From the NCBI GenBank assembly GCA_015709595.1, contig CP054178.1, forward strand, positions 2,919,205 to 2,983,204: 64,000 nucleotides of DNA. Direction: 5' to 3'. Positions 1-11,578 of this stretch are shown piece by piece. This DNA comes from Phycisphaeraceae bacterium. GTDB taxonomy: Bacteria > Planctomycetota > Phycisphaerae > Phycisphaerales > SM1A02. Made by a program: the position numbers and the translations under genes. Positions within the stretch are counted from its first letter, which is position 1. Every line of letters starts with the position of its first letter. The notes under the pieces were generated by a model. That model did no database searches, was not told the origin of the DNA, and saw only the letters and a program-made list of their open reading frames with translations.

Positions 1-1
1 C

Positions 2-436
2 GAGGAAGTGGAGAAGGCGCTCGACACCCGCTCCAGCATGGGCGTGATCGGCGACATGGGCAAGTTCCAGCAGTTCCAGATGGGCAAGGCCATGACGCTG
101 GCGGCGGAGAACCCGTCCGGCGGCGGGGCCTCCGAGGGCATGGGGCTGGGCATGGGTTTCGCCATGGCCAGCCAGATGATGCACGGCATGGGCCAGGCGG
201 GCGCGGCGGCGCCGCCTCCAGTTCCGGGCGGTGCGTGGCACGTGGCGGTGAACGGGGCGACGCAGGGGCCGTTCACACCTCAGCAGATCGCCCAGGGCAT
301 CGCCGCCGGGCAGATCACCCCGGGCACGCTGGTGTGGACCGCGGGCATGGCCTCGTGGGCGCCCGCGGGTCAGACGCCCGCGCTGGCGGGGCACTTCGCT
401 GGCGCGGCGCCGCCCCCTCCGCCGCCGATGGGATAG
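2..436 (+). CDS. SPFH-type protein with GYF_2 domain, C-terminal part only
   Basis: The reading frame is open to the left edge, so only the last 144 residues are present and the true start lies outside the window. The first part (ALDTRSSMGVIG through a Gly/Met-rich stretch) resembles the region that follows the SPFH/band-7 domain in YdjI-like 'virion core' family proteins. From about residue 75 to 130 there is a GYF_2-type domain (WHVAVNGATQGPF, then WTAGMASWAPA), followed by a proline-rich end. These proteins probably form membrane-associated scaffolds, and GYF domains bind proline-rich peptides. The next gene, 15 nt downstream, encodes a zinc-ribbon membrane protein, a partner type often found beside such genes. 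The family call rests on motif recognition of a fragment. Confidence 0.7.
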   Translation, partial: EEVEKALDTRSSMGVIGDMGKFQQFQMGKAMTLAAENPSGGGASEGMGLGMGFAMASQMMHGMGQAGAAAPPPVPGGAWHVAVNGATQGPFTPQQIAQGIAAGQITPGTLVWTAGMASWAPAGQTPALAGHFAGAAPPPPPPMG

Positions 437-451
437 CGCGACTGCCGAGCC

Positions 452-1603
452 ATGCCCGATCGCCCCGTCTTCGATCACGAGGTTCAGGCCACCTCCACCA
501 CCGTGGGAACCACCACGGACGAGGGGCGCGGCCGCATGTTCCCCTGCGAGGGGTGCGGTGCGGACTTCGAGTTCCACATCGGCCAGCAGAAACTCAAGTG
601 CCCCTACTGCGGGTTCGAGAAGGCCATCGTGCTCGCCGAGGATGCGGCGATCGTGGAGCGCGACTTCCGGGCCGCGCTCGCCCGACTGGCGGAGCTGCGC
701 GAGAAGGGGGCGACGACGATCGCCGACCTGAACGAGGTGCGCTGCGGGTCATGCGGGTCGAACGTGGTCTTTCGCGGCACGCTCACGAGCACGGAGTGCG
801 CCTTCTGCGGCTCGCCCATCCAGCGTGAGAAGGTTCACACCGCCTCGAACCGCATTCCGGTCGATGGGGTTCTGCCCTTCCAGGTCGATCAGCAACGGGC
901 GAAATCGAACCTGGCCGACTGGGTGCGTTCGCGCTGGTTCGCGCCCAATGAGTTCCGCAAGCGCGGTGTGGAAGGGCGCTTCAACGGCGTCTACCTGCCC
1001 TACTGGACGTTCGACTCGCACACCTTCAACCGTTACCGGGGCGAGCGGGGCGAGCATTACTACGTCACCGTGGGCAGCGGCAAGAACCGGCGCACCGAGC
1101 GCCGCACGCGCTGGTATCCGGCGTCGGGCCAGTTCGAGCGGTTCTTCGATGACGTGCTGGTGGTGGCGGCGGCGGGGCTGCCCCGGAAGATCATGATCAA
1201 CCTCGAACCGTGGCCCCTGCACAAGTGCCTGCCCTTCACGCAGCAGGCCCTGGCGGGCTTCTTCGCCCAGACCTATGACGTGGAGCTCGACAAGGGATTT
1301 GTGGACGGCAAGCAGCGGATCGACGAGGCCATTCACGCGGACGTGCGGCGGCGCATCGGCGGCGACGAACAGCGGGTTCACTCCATTCAGTCCACCTACG
1401 ACCCCATCACGTACAAGCATCTGCTCCTTCCCGTCTGGCTGCTGGCCTATCGGTACAAGGACAAGACCTACCGCGTGGTGGTGAACGCCGGCACCGGCGA
1501 GGTGCAGGGCGAGCGGCCGTACTCGTGGGTGAAGATCATGCTCGCCGTGCTGGGAGGGCTGGTTGCGGCGGGGGTGTTCATCGGCGTGTTCGCGGGACGG
1601 TGA
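452..1603 (+). CDS. Zinc-ribbon protein with C-terminal membrane anchor
   Basis: This 383-residue protein carries two CxxC pairs near the N-terminus (CEGCGADFEFHIGQQKLKCPYC, residues about 30-51) and a second set (CGSCGS, then CAFCGS, residues about 92-117), which suggests two zinc ribbons. The middle has WTFDSHTFNRYRG and a conserved PLWLL-type segment, and a single membrane helix ends the protein (about 360-380). Homologues are often misannotated as primosomal protein N-prime helicase because of the ribbons, but no helicase motif is present. It follows the SPFH/GYF gene by 15 nt and probably shares its transcript. The biochemical role is unknown; a membrane-attached adaptor is the most that can be inferred. 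Confidence 0.75.
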   Translation: MPDRPVFDHEVQATSTTVGTTTDEGRGRMFPCEGCGADFEFHIGQQKLKCPYCGFEKAIVLAEDAAIVERDFRAALARLAELREKGATTIADLNEVRCGSCGSNVVFRGTLTSTECAFCGSPIQREKVHTASNRIPVDGVLPFQVDQQRAKSNLADWVRSRWFAPNEFRKRGVEGRFNGVYLPYWTFDSHTFNRYRGERGEHYYVTVGSGKNRRTERRTRWYPASGQFERFFDDVLVVAAAGLPRKIMINLEPWPLHKCLPFTQQALAGFFAQTYDVELDKGFVDGKQRIDEAIHADVRRRIGGDEQRVHSIQSTYDPITYKHLLLPVWLLAYRYKDKTYRVVVNAGTGEVQGERPYSWVKIMLAVLGGLVAAGVFIGVFAGR

Positions 1604-1880
1604 GGCGGACGCCTCGCTGGGTGCATCGCTCGACTTCAGGAGTCGTGTGCGCCGTCCGACGTGCGAGGCCGGCGCATCAGGCGACCGACAAGTGAGTCCC
1701 CCGACATGGAAGAGCTCCAGCGGATACACCCGCACGCGCCGTCGTCACCGCCGAGATCCATCGACGCCCCCGTTCCATCGCCGCGCCGCGTTCAGTCCTT
1801 GCCCGCATGAGGCGCCTCGTCGCGCGCCCGTTCACGTGCCTGGTCCACGGAAGGGCACTCGCTTCCTATCCTCACGAGTC
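1604..1880. other. Intergenic stretch of 277 nt
   Basis: No gene is supported here. An open frame runs through it from position 1563 in phase with the downstream hydrolase, but it has low-quality, Arg/Pro-rich coding content and no membrane or domain signal. It ends in the TATCCT box that probably drives the hydrolase gene. Confidence 0.5.
1867..1872 (+). promoter_or_regulatory. -10-like box TATCCT, 8 nt before the start
   Basis: TATCCT is separated from the ATG at 1881 by 8 nt and no Shine-Dalgarno sequence lies between. The same arrangement recurs at nine other genes in the window, so transcription probably begins at or next to the start codon. Confidence 0.5.
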
Positions 1881-3059
1881 ATGCCTCCACCTCCCTCCGC
1901 CACGCGCTCCCCTCTGCTGGTCATCGGGCTGGTGGCTGTGATTCTGGCCCTTTTCGCGGTCACGGTGTACGTGGGGATCAACCGCCGCGACGCCTATCCG
2001 GGCACGCCGAGTCCGGGCGGCGCATCGAGTGCGGCGAACCAGGCGGCGGTATCGCGAGTCGGAGAGAGTACGCCAGCAACCGGCTCCGCCGCGCTGCGAT
2101 TGATTGACCCGCGCCTGGGCTCGGTTCCCGTGACGGCGGGCACGGCGATGCCCTCGCGCGTGGTGCTGCTCGTTCACGGGCTGGATGACCCCGGCTGGAC
2201 GTGGAACGCCATGATCGACGAGTTGGTCCGGGCGGGCCACATCGTGGTGCGATTCGACTACCCCAACGATCAGCGCATCGTCCGTTCGGCGCGGCTGCTC
2301 CACCAGTCCCTGCTCGACCTGGCGGCGGCGGGCGTGCGAAACGTGGACATCGTGGCCCATTCGATGGGCGGGCTGGTGGCGCGCGAGGTGCTCACGCACC
2401 CGGACCTGTACGGCGGGTCCGGAGCGGGCGACGCCAGCCGACCCGCCATTGACCGGCTCATCATGCTGGGCACCCCCAATCACGGATCCGAACTGGCCCG
2501 TCTGCGCGGCCTCGGGGAACTGGGTGAGCACCTCTCGCGTCTGTGGAACGGCGAGCGCGATCTCTTCCGCTTCCTCGGCGATGGGCGGGGTGGCGCGGGC
2601 ACGGATCTGCTGCCTGATTCGGAGTTCCTGCGGGTTCTCAACGCGCGACCGAACCCCTCGCACACACGGTTCTCGATCATCGCCGGGGCGGTCAGCCCGA
2701 TCACCGATGAGGTCATCGACCGCTGGCTTGATGAGGCGGCGACGGCGCTGGAGTCCGATCGCCTGCCCGCGTGGGTGCGCGAACGGACCGGCGGGGCGTC
2801 CGCCGCGCTGGCCAGGGAGGCGCTCCGTGGCACGATGAAGAACCTGGCCCGCGGGCTGGGCGACGGCTGCGTCTCGGTGGATTCGGCCCGCCTGGATGGC
2901 GTGGAGGACTTCGCCATCGTGCCGGCCGATCACATCGGCATGATCGTGAACATGCTGCCCCGCGACGCGGCTCCGCCCGCGATTCCGCTGGTGCTTCAGC
3001 GGCTGGCGCGTGACAATCCGGGCGGGACCGGAGAAGGCGAATCACGTGGGGATGGCTGA
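1881..3059 (+). CDS. Membrane-anchored alpha/beta hydrolase (lipase-like)
   Basis: This 392-residue protein has an N-terminal membrane helix (about residues 11-30), a linker, and an alpha/beta-hydrolase core. It opens with VLLVHGLDDPGWTW (oxyanion-hole region), has the nucleophile elbow AHSMGG (Ser in G/A-H-S-x-G), and continues with MLGTPNHGSELA, a motif shared with triacylglycerol lipases and PGAP1-like esterases. A late DHIGM His is a candidate for the third triad member. The ATG at 1881 is chosen because the helix follows directly and a -10-like box precedes it; the frame runs further upstream but looks non-coding. The kinase gene starts 3 nt after its stop, so the two are probably cotranscribed. 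The substrate cannot be told; it acts at the membrane, probably periplasm-facing. Confidence 0.8.
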   Translation: MPPPPSATRSPLLVIGLVAVILALFAVTVYVGINRRDAYPGTPSPGGASSAANQAAVSRVGESTPATGSAALRLIDPRLGSVPVTAGTAMPSRVVLLVHGLDDPGWTWNAMIDELVRAGHIVVRFDYPNDQRIVRSARLLHQSLLDLAAAGVRNVDIVAHSMGGLVAREVLTHPDLYGGSGAGDASRPAIDRLIMLGTPNHGSELARLRGLGELGEHLSRLWNGERDLFRFLGDGRGGAGTDLLPDSEFLRVLNARPNPSHTRFSIIAGAVSPITDEVIDRWLDEAATALESDRLPAWVRERTGGASAALAREALRGTMKNLARGLGDGCVSVDSARLDGVEDFAIVPADHIGMIVNMLPRDAAPPAIPLVLQRLARDNPGGTGEGESRGDG

Positions 3060-3062
3060 CGC

Positions 3063-5852
<2,790 letters not shown>

Positions 5853-6118
5853 GCGTCCGGCGACTGGTCTGATGGTCAGGGGTTGACCAGGGAAACGGGC
5901 GCCTCGTGCAATCCGTGGGGTTGACGTGGCCCAGGAGAGGGTCGGGTCAACGCTTCAATCCGGTTCACCATCGCCCAGAATGCCGATCCTGCCGGCCCTG
6001 TCAGGCGGCGGGCCGACGTGGAATCCGCAACCCGCACCCCGTCTTGCCGGTTATGATTGGGTCAGCCCTGCAAGGGGCGACGCGCCTCCCCACCCCCTCA
6101 CTGGGCCAAGGACCGCTC
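5853..6118. other. Intergenic stretch of 266 nt before the sigma factor
   Basis: I see no gene here. An inverted pair TGGTCA/TGACCA lies just after the kinase stop (about 5873-5889) without a T-run. A TATGAT box at 6052-6057 is the best -10 candidate for the sigma-factor gene, but I find no convincing -35 at 17 nt. Confidence 0.4.
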
Positions 6119-6709
6119 ATGACCATGACCAAGTCCGCCGAGCGACAGGTGATCCGGAAGGCCAAGCAGGGCGATGGGATTGCCATCGAGCAGCTGATCC
6201 GCGCTCACCAGAACGCCCTGTACGCCTTCATGCTGCGGATGTGCGGCAGGCCGGACGTGGCGGAGGACGTGGTGCAGGAGGCGTTCGTGCGCGTGCTGCG
6301 CAACCTTGACCGCTTCGACACCCGCTTTCGCTTCTCGACCTGGCTCTTCACCATCGCCAAGCGTCTGTACATGAACCAGGTGCAGAAGCACTCGCCCAGT
6401 TTCGAGTCGGACCTGGTGGACATGCACCAGGGCGCGGGCGACCGTCCCGAGGATGGGCTTGAGCAGGCGGAGGTGCTTCGCAACGCCCGCAGCGCGATTG
6501 ATGAGGCGCTCAAGGGGCTGAACGAACTGCAGCGCGAGATCGTGCTGCTCTTCCACCAGCAGAACTGGCCCATCAGCGAGATCGCGGTGTACCTGGACAT
6601 GCCCGAAGGCACCATCAAGAGCCACCTGCACCGTGCCCGCAAGCGCATGCGGCGGATCATCCTCTCCAGCAGCGTGACTGAGCGACACGTTGAGGAGGTG
6701 TGGTCATGA
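6119..6709 (+). CDS. ECF-type RNA polymerase sigma factor
   Basis: This 196-residue sigma-70-family protein has region 2 with DVAEDVVQEAFVRVLRN and FSTWLFTIAKRLYMNQ (core and -10 binding), and region 4 with LNELQREIVLLFH...ISEIAVYLDMPEGTIKSHLHRARKRM (helix-turn-helix, -35 binding). Regions 1 and 3 are absent, as in group 4 (ECF) factors. The frame extends upstream to 5906, but the ECF domain begins right after ATG 6119, so that start (or ATG 6125) is chosen. Its stop overlaps the next start as ATGA, with GAGGAGG ahead, so the downstream membrane protein is translationally coupled and is the obvious candidate for its regulator. Confidence 0.92.
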   Translation: MTMTKSAERQVIRKAKQGDGIAIEQLIRAHQNALYAFMLRMCGRPDVAEDVVQEAFVRVLRNLDRFDTRFRFSTWLFTIAKRLYMNQVQKHSPSFESDLVDMHQGAGDRPEDGLEQAEVLRNARSAIDEALKGLNELQREIVLLFHQQNWPISEIAVYLDMPEGTIKSHLHRARKRMRRIILSSSVTERHVEEVWS

Positions 6710-7230
6710 TCGGTCGTGACGACCAGTTTGACGCGACGTGGGACGCCCGGCGCGACGAAGTCGGCGCGGGCGGCGGCAACCCCCCGCGCGAGCCGGGCCT
6801 GCCCGATCTCACCAGCATGCTGCGGGGCGACGTGACCCCCGACCTGACGGAATCCATCATGGGTCGGCTTGGCTACCGTCGGATTGACTCGGCGCAGCGC
6901 CGCCGCCTGCTGCGTCGTCGCTGGCTGACGCGCGGGGCCGCCGCGCTGTCGGCGCTGGCGGTGGTGCTGATCGGCTTCCAGGTGCATCAGATGAGCGACA
7001 ACGTCCGCTCCGCGAGGGGCGTGACGATCGACGCCGCCATCAGCCGCGATCTCGGTTCACCCATCGAGGCGGTGGGCGGCATGACGCGGTCAATGCGGCG
7101 AATGTTCACGCCCGCGGGGTGGTCATCCGGGTCGAAATCATCTCCGCCCGCGGTGGAGGATGAGTCATCGGTTGAGGCGGATGACGAAGCGGGCTACCGC
7201 TCTCGCGTGCCGTGGTCGGGGCTGCTGTGA
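6706..7230 (+). CDS. Single-pass membrane protein, candidate anti-sigma factor
   Basis: This 174-residue protein was not recognised as a named family. An acidic, disordered N-terminus leads to DLTSMLRGDVTPDLTESIMGRLGY, then an Arg-rich stop-transfer segment and one membrane helix (about 80-97), with about 75 residues beyond it. The start ATG overlaps the sigma-factor TGA, and GAGGAGG sits 8 nt upstream. Its size, topology and coupling fit an anti-sigma factor, but the HxxxCxxC zinc motif of the ZAS class is missing: no cysteine is visible. Its own stop overlaps the next gene (GTGA). The role is inferred from position only. Confidence 0.75.
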   Translation: MIGRDDQFDATWDARRDEVGAGGGNPPREPGLPDLTSMLRGDVTPDLTESIMGRLGYRRIDSAQRRRLLRRRWLTRGAAALSALAVVLIGFQVHQMSDNVRSARGVTIDAAISRDLGSPIEAVGGMTRSMRRMFTPAGWSSGSKSSPPAVEDESSVEADDEAGYRSRVPWSGLL

Positions 7231-8891
7231 TCGCGTCGATGCTTCCAAGTCTGCTGGCGACGGCGATGTCATTCGCCGGCACGGGCGCGTGGTCGGCGGA
7301 TGAGCCGTTCGAGCACGCGTCGCTGCTGCCGCGCGACGTGACCGTGTACGTGCATGTGGACCGGGCATCGCGTCTGCGCGGCGAACTGGCGGGCAAGCCG
7401 CTGGGCGACACGCTGCAACGGGCGTTCGAGCGGTCGGCGTTTCGCGAGGCGTGGTCGCAACTGGCCGGCATGGTAGGTGCGGAGCAGGGTGAACTGTTCG
7501 ATCGGCTCATGGGCGCCAACGCCACGGTCGCGGTGCGGGCGCTCGGTGGCGGGGGGCCTGTCGGCGACGGGGGAGCAGCGGGGGAGCGTGACTGGGTGGC
7601 CCTGCTGCAGGTGGACGAGCCCACGTGGGCGGAGTGTCTCTCTCGCCTCAAGCCGCGCATCCGCCGCGGGCCCGGCAAGGTGGTGGTGCGCGAGTTGCCG
7701 GAGCAGAACCTGCTGATGGCTCGAGTCGGCGGGATCACCATCGTCGGCCCGGGTCGGGACGCGAAGTCCGGATTGTTCGCGGAAGTGCTCTCCGGTTGGG
7801 GCGACGCCACGGTGCTGCGACTGTCGCAGGATCCGGGCATGACGGCCGCCCGTGACCTGGGGGAAGGAGATGTGGGCGTGTTCCTTCGCCATGAGGAACC
7901 GATGGGCGGCGCGACGGCGGCGGTGCTGGAGTTCGATACCTCAGCAGTTTCGGTGCGGCACGTGTCGCGCTTCGCCAGTTCGCCGTTCGGGGCCTCGCCG
8001 CGTCCGACCACGCTGACGCAGGATGTGATCGACCGGCTGGGCGATGGCCGCGTCGCGGTGGTGGCGCATCCGCTGCGGATGCCGCCCGGCGAACTGGGCG
8101 GGTTCATCCGCGCGCAGCTGCCGGCGGGAGCGGTGACCCCCGCCATGCAGGACAACCTGGGTGAGCGGATGCTCGTGATGGTGGGGGAGCGGCGCGATGC
8201 GCCCGCCGAGGACGCCACCCCCTTGCTTACCTTCACGCTTGCGATGGAGGTGCGGGCGACGGATCGCGCGCTGATTGATCTCGACCAGTTCATGATCGGT
8301 TTCATTGGCATGCTGCACGACCTGGTGGGTGAACAGGCGCCGCCCGGGATGGAGCGGCTGCGGAATCTGCCCGCGGAGACCGCGCGATCGGCGGATGTAT
8401 CCCGCGTGGGGCGGTTGCTGCTGCCCAACCTGCCCGAGGCCGGGTCGCTCACGCTGCACTGGACCGTGTCGAACGCGGATCAGTCGCCCAGATCGCCGGC
8501 GGAGGCCGCGGCGCGGGGCTGGTGGATCATCGGGACGGATGGCGCGGAGCTGGTCGCCGTGCGCGAGCAGCTTCGCGTTCCTGCGCCGCCCGCGGCGCTC
8601 GAGTTCGATCTGCCAGGTCAGCGCGGACGAGTCGATGGCCGGGCGGCATCGCGGCATCTCGCCAGGTTCGGCGACGTTCTGGCCGCAATCGCCCGCGAAC
8701 AGGGCGAGTCTCCCGAGGCGATCGAAGTCATGTCGCGGTTCCTCGCGGACCTGGCGGACGACGTGGAAACCTGCGACTGGTCCACCGCGATTCCGGGTCA
8801 GAACCGTCTGAAGTCCACGTGGACGCTGCGGCTTCGCAGCGCGGGGAGCGAGAAGCAGCCAGTGAACGATTCCGACTGTCGGCGGCCCTGA
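7227..8891 (+). CDS. Secreted protein of unknown function, third gene of the sigma operon
   Basis: This 554-residue product was not assigned to a family. A GTG start at 7227 overlaps the TGA of the preceding gene and leads straight into a signal peptide (MLPSLLATAMSFAGTGAWSA), so this start is preferred over GTG 7212. The mature part begins LLPRDVTVYVHVDRASRLRGEL and has the look of DUF3352-like planctomycete periplasmic proteins, with alternating beta-strand and helix content and no cysteine-rich or enzymatic motif. The overlapping trio of sigma factor, membrane protein and secreted protein suggests an envelope-sensing module in which this protein could be the periplasmic sensor or effector. 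Confidence 0.7.
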   Translation: MIASMLPSLLATAMSFAGTGAWSADEPFEHASLLPRDVTVYVHVDRASRLRGELAGKPLGDTLQRAFERSAFREAWSQLAGMVGAEQGELFDRLMGANATVAVRALGGGGPVGDGGAAGERDWVALLQVDEPTWAECLSRLKPRIRRGPGKVVVRELPEQNLLMARVGGITIVGPGRDAKSGLFAEVLSGWGDATVLRLSQDPGMTAARDLGEGDVGVFLRHEEPMGGATAAVLEFDTSAVSVRHVSRFASSPFGASPRPTTLTQDVIDRLGDGRVAVVAHPLRMPPGELGGFIRAQLPAGAVTPAMQDNLGERMLVMVGERRDAPAEDATPLLTFTLAMEVRATDRALIDLDQFMIGFIGMLHDLVGEQAPPGMERLRNLPAETARSADVSRVGRLLLPNLPEAGSLTLHWTVSNADQSPRSPAEAAARGWWIIGTDGAELVAVREQLRVPAPPAALEFDLPGQRGRVDGRAASRHLARFGDVLAAIAREQGESPEAIEVMSRFLADLADDVETCDWSTAIPGQNRLKSTWTLRLRSAGSEKQPVNDSDCRRP

Positions 8892-8905
8892 GCAGCCGCG
8901 TCTCG

Positions 8906-9820
8906 TCACGCCCCTTCCGTGGTTCGTGAGTTCTCGTCGTGCGGCGCGACGGAACCGTCCTCGTGCTCGACTACATGGGCATGGTCCGGCTCCTGCGCCA
9001 CGTATGTGGACTCATCCACCGGGTCGGCATTCAGTTCGAGCATGATGGCGCCGGTGGTCTCATCCTGCACCACCAGCACGCGCCTCTGCTTGACCAGCTC
9101 CAGAGTCGCCAGGAACAGTCCGATCACGTCCATCTTGGTGCGGCCCACCCACGCCTCCTGCAGCGTGATGCGGCGCTCGGCGGCGCGGGAAAGCCGGTCG
9201 ATCAGGTCGTCCTGGTGCAGCTCGATCGGCGTGTCGTCGTCCTGGACGCGGTGCTCCCCCAGCCGCGAGAAATCCACCGATTCGATGAGGCGCTCGTAGG
9301 CCTCGAACAGGTCGAACACGTGGGCATCATCGAGTTCCACGTCGGACCGGGGGGATTCGTCCCCGGCGTCGTGCGATTCCGGGTGTTCAGCGATGTGGCG
9401 TGAACCGGGTCGCACTGGGAACTTGAGCGCGAACTCCTCGCGCCGCTTGTCGAGCGTGTCCGCCGCCACGCGGTAGCGCTGGTAGGCGAGCAGTTGCTGG
9501 ACGAGCTCGTAGCGCGGGTCGGAGGCGTCGAGATTCAGATCCTCCACCGGCGAGGTCGCGTCGCCCGGTTTGCGGGTGCGCTGGTGCTCGAGCACGCGGG
9601 CCTTGATCTCCACCAGCGTGGCGGCCATGACGAGGAACTCGCCCGCCAGGTCAATGTCGATCTCCTCGATCTGCTCGAGAAACGCCAGGTACTGATCCGT
9701 GACGGCGGCGATGGGGATGTCGGTGATGTCCACCTCCGCCCGGCGGATGAGGAACAACAGCAGGTCCAGCGGACCCTTGAAGGTGTCGAGCGAAACGTGA
9801 TAGTCATCCTGGAGGGGCAT
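8906..9820 (-). CDS. scpA: Segregation and condensation protein A
   Basis: This 304-residue kleisin of the bacterial SMC condensin complex has the N-terminal signature FKGPLDLLLFLIRRAEVDITDIPIAAVTDQY, followed by the typical FLVMAATLVEIKARVL helix that binds the SMC neck, an acidic linker, and a C-terminal winged-helix region. The ATG at 9820 (MPLQDDYHVSLDTF) is chosen because family homology starts there; the frame runs far upstream without homology. The usual partner scpB is not in the window. A TATTCT/TACACA region about 35 nt upstream lies between it and the divergent sugar-phosphate isomerase gene and may serve as promoter. Confidence 0.95.
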   Translation of the reverse strand: MPLQDDYHVSLDTFKGPLDLLLFLIRRAEVDITDIPIAAVTDQYLAFLEQIEEIDIDLAGEFLVMAATLVEIKARVLEHQRTRKPGDATSPVEDLNLDASDPRYELVQQLLAYQRYRVAADTLDKRREEFALKFPVRPGSRHIAEHPESHDAGDESPRSDVELDDAHVFDLFEAYERLIESVDFSRLGEHRVQDDDTPIELHQDDLIDRLSRAAERRITLQEAWVGRTKMDVIGLFLATLELVKQRRVLVVQDETTGAIMLELNADPVDESTYVAQEPDHAHVVEHEDGSVAPHDENSRTTEGA

Positions 9821-9914
9821 GCGTAACGGCGCCGGGATTCGGGGCAGGGTGTGTAGAATAGCCGATTGACGGGCGGCCGCGATCCCGGGCGCGCCCCAAC
9901 GGAACGTCGATCCC

Positions 9915-10913
9915 ATGCCCCAGACCGACCGGATGACCGAAGAACTGGCGTTTCTCGCGGAGGCGATGCAGGCGGAAGCCGCCGCGGTTTCCCGCGTGGC
10001 AAGCCGTCTGGACCGGACGTGGATCGCGGCGCTGGATCTGCTGGAGCGGGCGTCGGGCGGCACGATCGTCTCGGGAATGGGCAAGTCGGGGCTGATCGGG
10101 CGCAAGATTTCCGCCACCTTCGCCTCGCTGGGGCAGCCATCGCACTTTCTGCACCCGGCGGAGGCGATGCACGGCGACCTGGGCCGCATTCGCCGGGGTG
10201 ACGTGGTGATGCTGCTGAGCGCCTCGGGCGAAACCGAGGAGGTCATCAACCTCGCCGCGGTGCTGCAGGCGGACCGGGTGGCGACCATCGGCATGTCCTG
10301 CTGCGGCACGTCCACGCTGGCGCGTCTGTGTACGGTTCACCTGAATCTCGGCGACGTGACCGAGGCCTGCCCCCTCAACCTGGCGCCCACCGCCAGCACC
10401 ACCGCGATGCTGGCGGCGGGCGATGCGCTTGTCCTGGCGCTGGCGCGGCGGCGCAACTTCCGAGCGGACGACTTCCACCGCAATCACCCCGGCGGCATGC
10501 TGGGCGTGGGGCTGAGGCCCGTCACCGAGGTGCTTCGTTTCCGCGTGGGCGAGAACCTGCCGGTGGTGCCGGATTCGCTCACCGTGCGTGAGTCGCTGGA
10601 CAGGGCTGGTTCGGGCCGCCGGGCCGGTGCGGTGGTGCTGGTGGACGGCGCGGGGTCGCTCTCCGGCATCTTCACGGACGGCGACCTGCGACGATTGATC
10701 CTGCGCGACGGTCCGGCTGGGCTGGACCGACCCATGCACGACGTGATGACGCGCCACCCCAAGCACCTCACCGTGGATGACCTGGTGCGGGACGCCGTGC
10801 TGCTGGTGCGCGAGAAGCGGCTCGACGAGATTCCCGTGCTCGACCGCGACGGCAAGCCCGTGGGACTGGTGGACGTGCAGGATCTGATCGCCATGAAGGT
10901 GGTGCGCGAATGA
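9915..10913 (+). CDS. kdsD: Arabinose-5-phosphate isomerase (KdsD/KpsF/GutQ family)
   Basis: This 332-residue protein converts ribulose-5-phosphate to arabinose-5-phosphate, the first step toward Kdo of lipopolysaccharide. It has an N-terminal SIS domain (about 40-185) with GMGKSGLIGRKISATF, HPAEAMHGDLG and LSASGETEEV, then NHPGGMLG, then two CBS domains (about 210-330), which is the full-length domain order. The start ATG at 9915 lies divergently from scpA, with a TAGAAT box about 55 nt upstream. Other Kdo genes are absent from the window. The presence of this enzyme together with Lnt supports an LPS-type outer membrane. Confidence 0.9.
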   Translation: MPQTDRMTEELAFLAEAMQAEAAAVSRVASRLDRTWIAALDLLERASGGTIVSGMGKSGLIGRKISATFASLGQPSHFLHPAEAMHGDLGRIRRGDVVMLLSASGETEEVINLAAVLQADRVATIGMSCCGTSTLARLCTVHLNLGDVTEACPLNLAPTASTTAMLAAGDALVLALARRRNFRADDFHRNHPGGMLGVGLRPVTEVLRFRVGENLPVVPDSLTVRESLDRAGSGRRAGAVVLVDGAGSLSGIFTDGDLRRLILRDGPAGLDRPMHDVMTRHPKHLTVDDLVRDAVLLVREKRLDEIPVLDRDGKPVGLVDVQDLIAMKVVRE

Positions 10914-11060
10914 GTGCGAAGTGTCCGGTGCTGAGTGCTGCGGCCTTGGCGATTCGTACTCTTTGAGTCTCGGTGCTGACCCCTGCTCGCCTATTCTCCC
11001 CGCCACGCAACCCGCTCCGGTTTCCGCATCATCCAACCCTCCGATGATCGACACACCGCC

Positions 11061-11408
11061 ATGCGCATCGAACAGGACAGCGAGTTTTCCGATCTTGTGC
11101 TGGTTCACGCCGACGCCTCGCTGAACAACGAGGATGCGCTGACGCTGGTCGATGACGTGGAAGAACGCATTGATCGGGGCACGCGGCACGTGATAGTGGA
11201 TTGTGCCGATCTGCGCGAGATCAACTCGTACGGACTGGGCATGCTCATCCGGCTCCACCATCGACTGCGGAAACGCGGCGGCGACGTGAAACTCACCGGC
11301 GTGCGGGGCACCGTGGCCGCGGCCATCGAGATGACCCGGCTGGATCGTGTGTTTCCCGTGTTCGAGAGCGTCGCGGCCGCGCGGGCGTCGTGTCACGCCG
11401 CCGCGTGA
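11061..11408 (+). CDS. STAS-domain protein, anti-sigma-factor antagonist type
   Basis: This 115-residue protein is a single STAS domain. The segment VIVDCADLREINSYGLGML carries the SpoIIAA-type phosphorylatable Ser (Ser56, in I-N-S-x-G). Proteins of this class bind a switch kinase or anti-sigma factor when unphosphorylated. No RsbW-like kinase or PP2C phosphatase lies next to it, so it is an orphan here. A TATTCT box sits about 65 nt upstream. It could equally be a standalone scaffold of a polar or envelope complex. Confidence 0.85.
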   Translation: MRIEQDSEFSDLVLVHADASLNNEDALTLVDDVEERIDRGTRHVIVDCADLREINSYGLGMLIRLHHRLRKRGGDVKLTGVRGTVAAAIEMTRLDRVFPVFESVAAARASCHAAA

Positions 11409-11578
11409 AGGCGGGCAATCTGAGTCAATCCGGCGGGCTGGATTCCTCGCACCGCCGCGATCTCACGCCCCGGGCGCCTCTTTTTCGATCTTCAACTTGA
11501 ACGCACCTCGATTGCCGAGGATAGTATGAAGAACTGACCGATCGTTGCGAATACCTGCGGGCGGGACCACGGAACCTG

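Noticed and set aside
9804-11396. 530-codon open frame on the minus strand
   Set aside because: It overlaps the sugar-phosphate isomerase and STAS genes in antisense and shows no protein signature.
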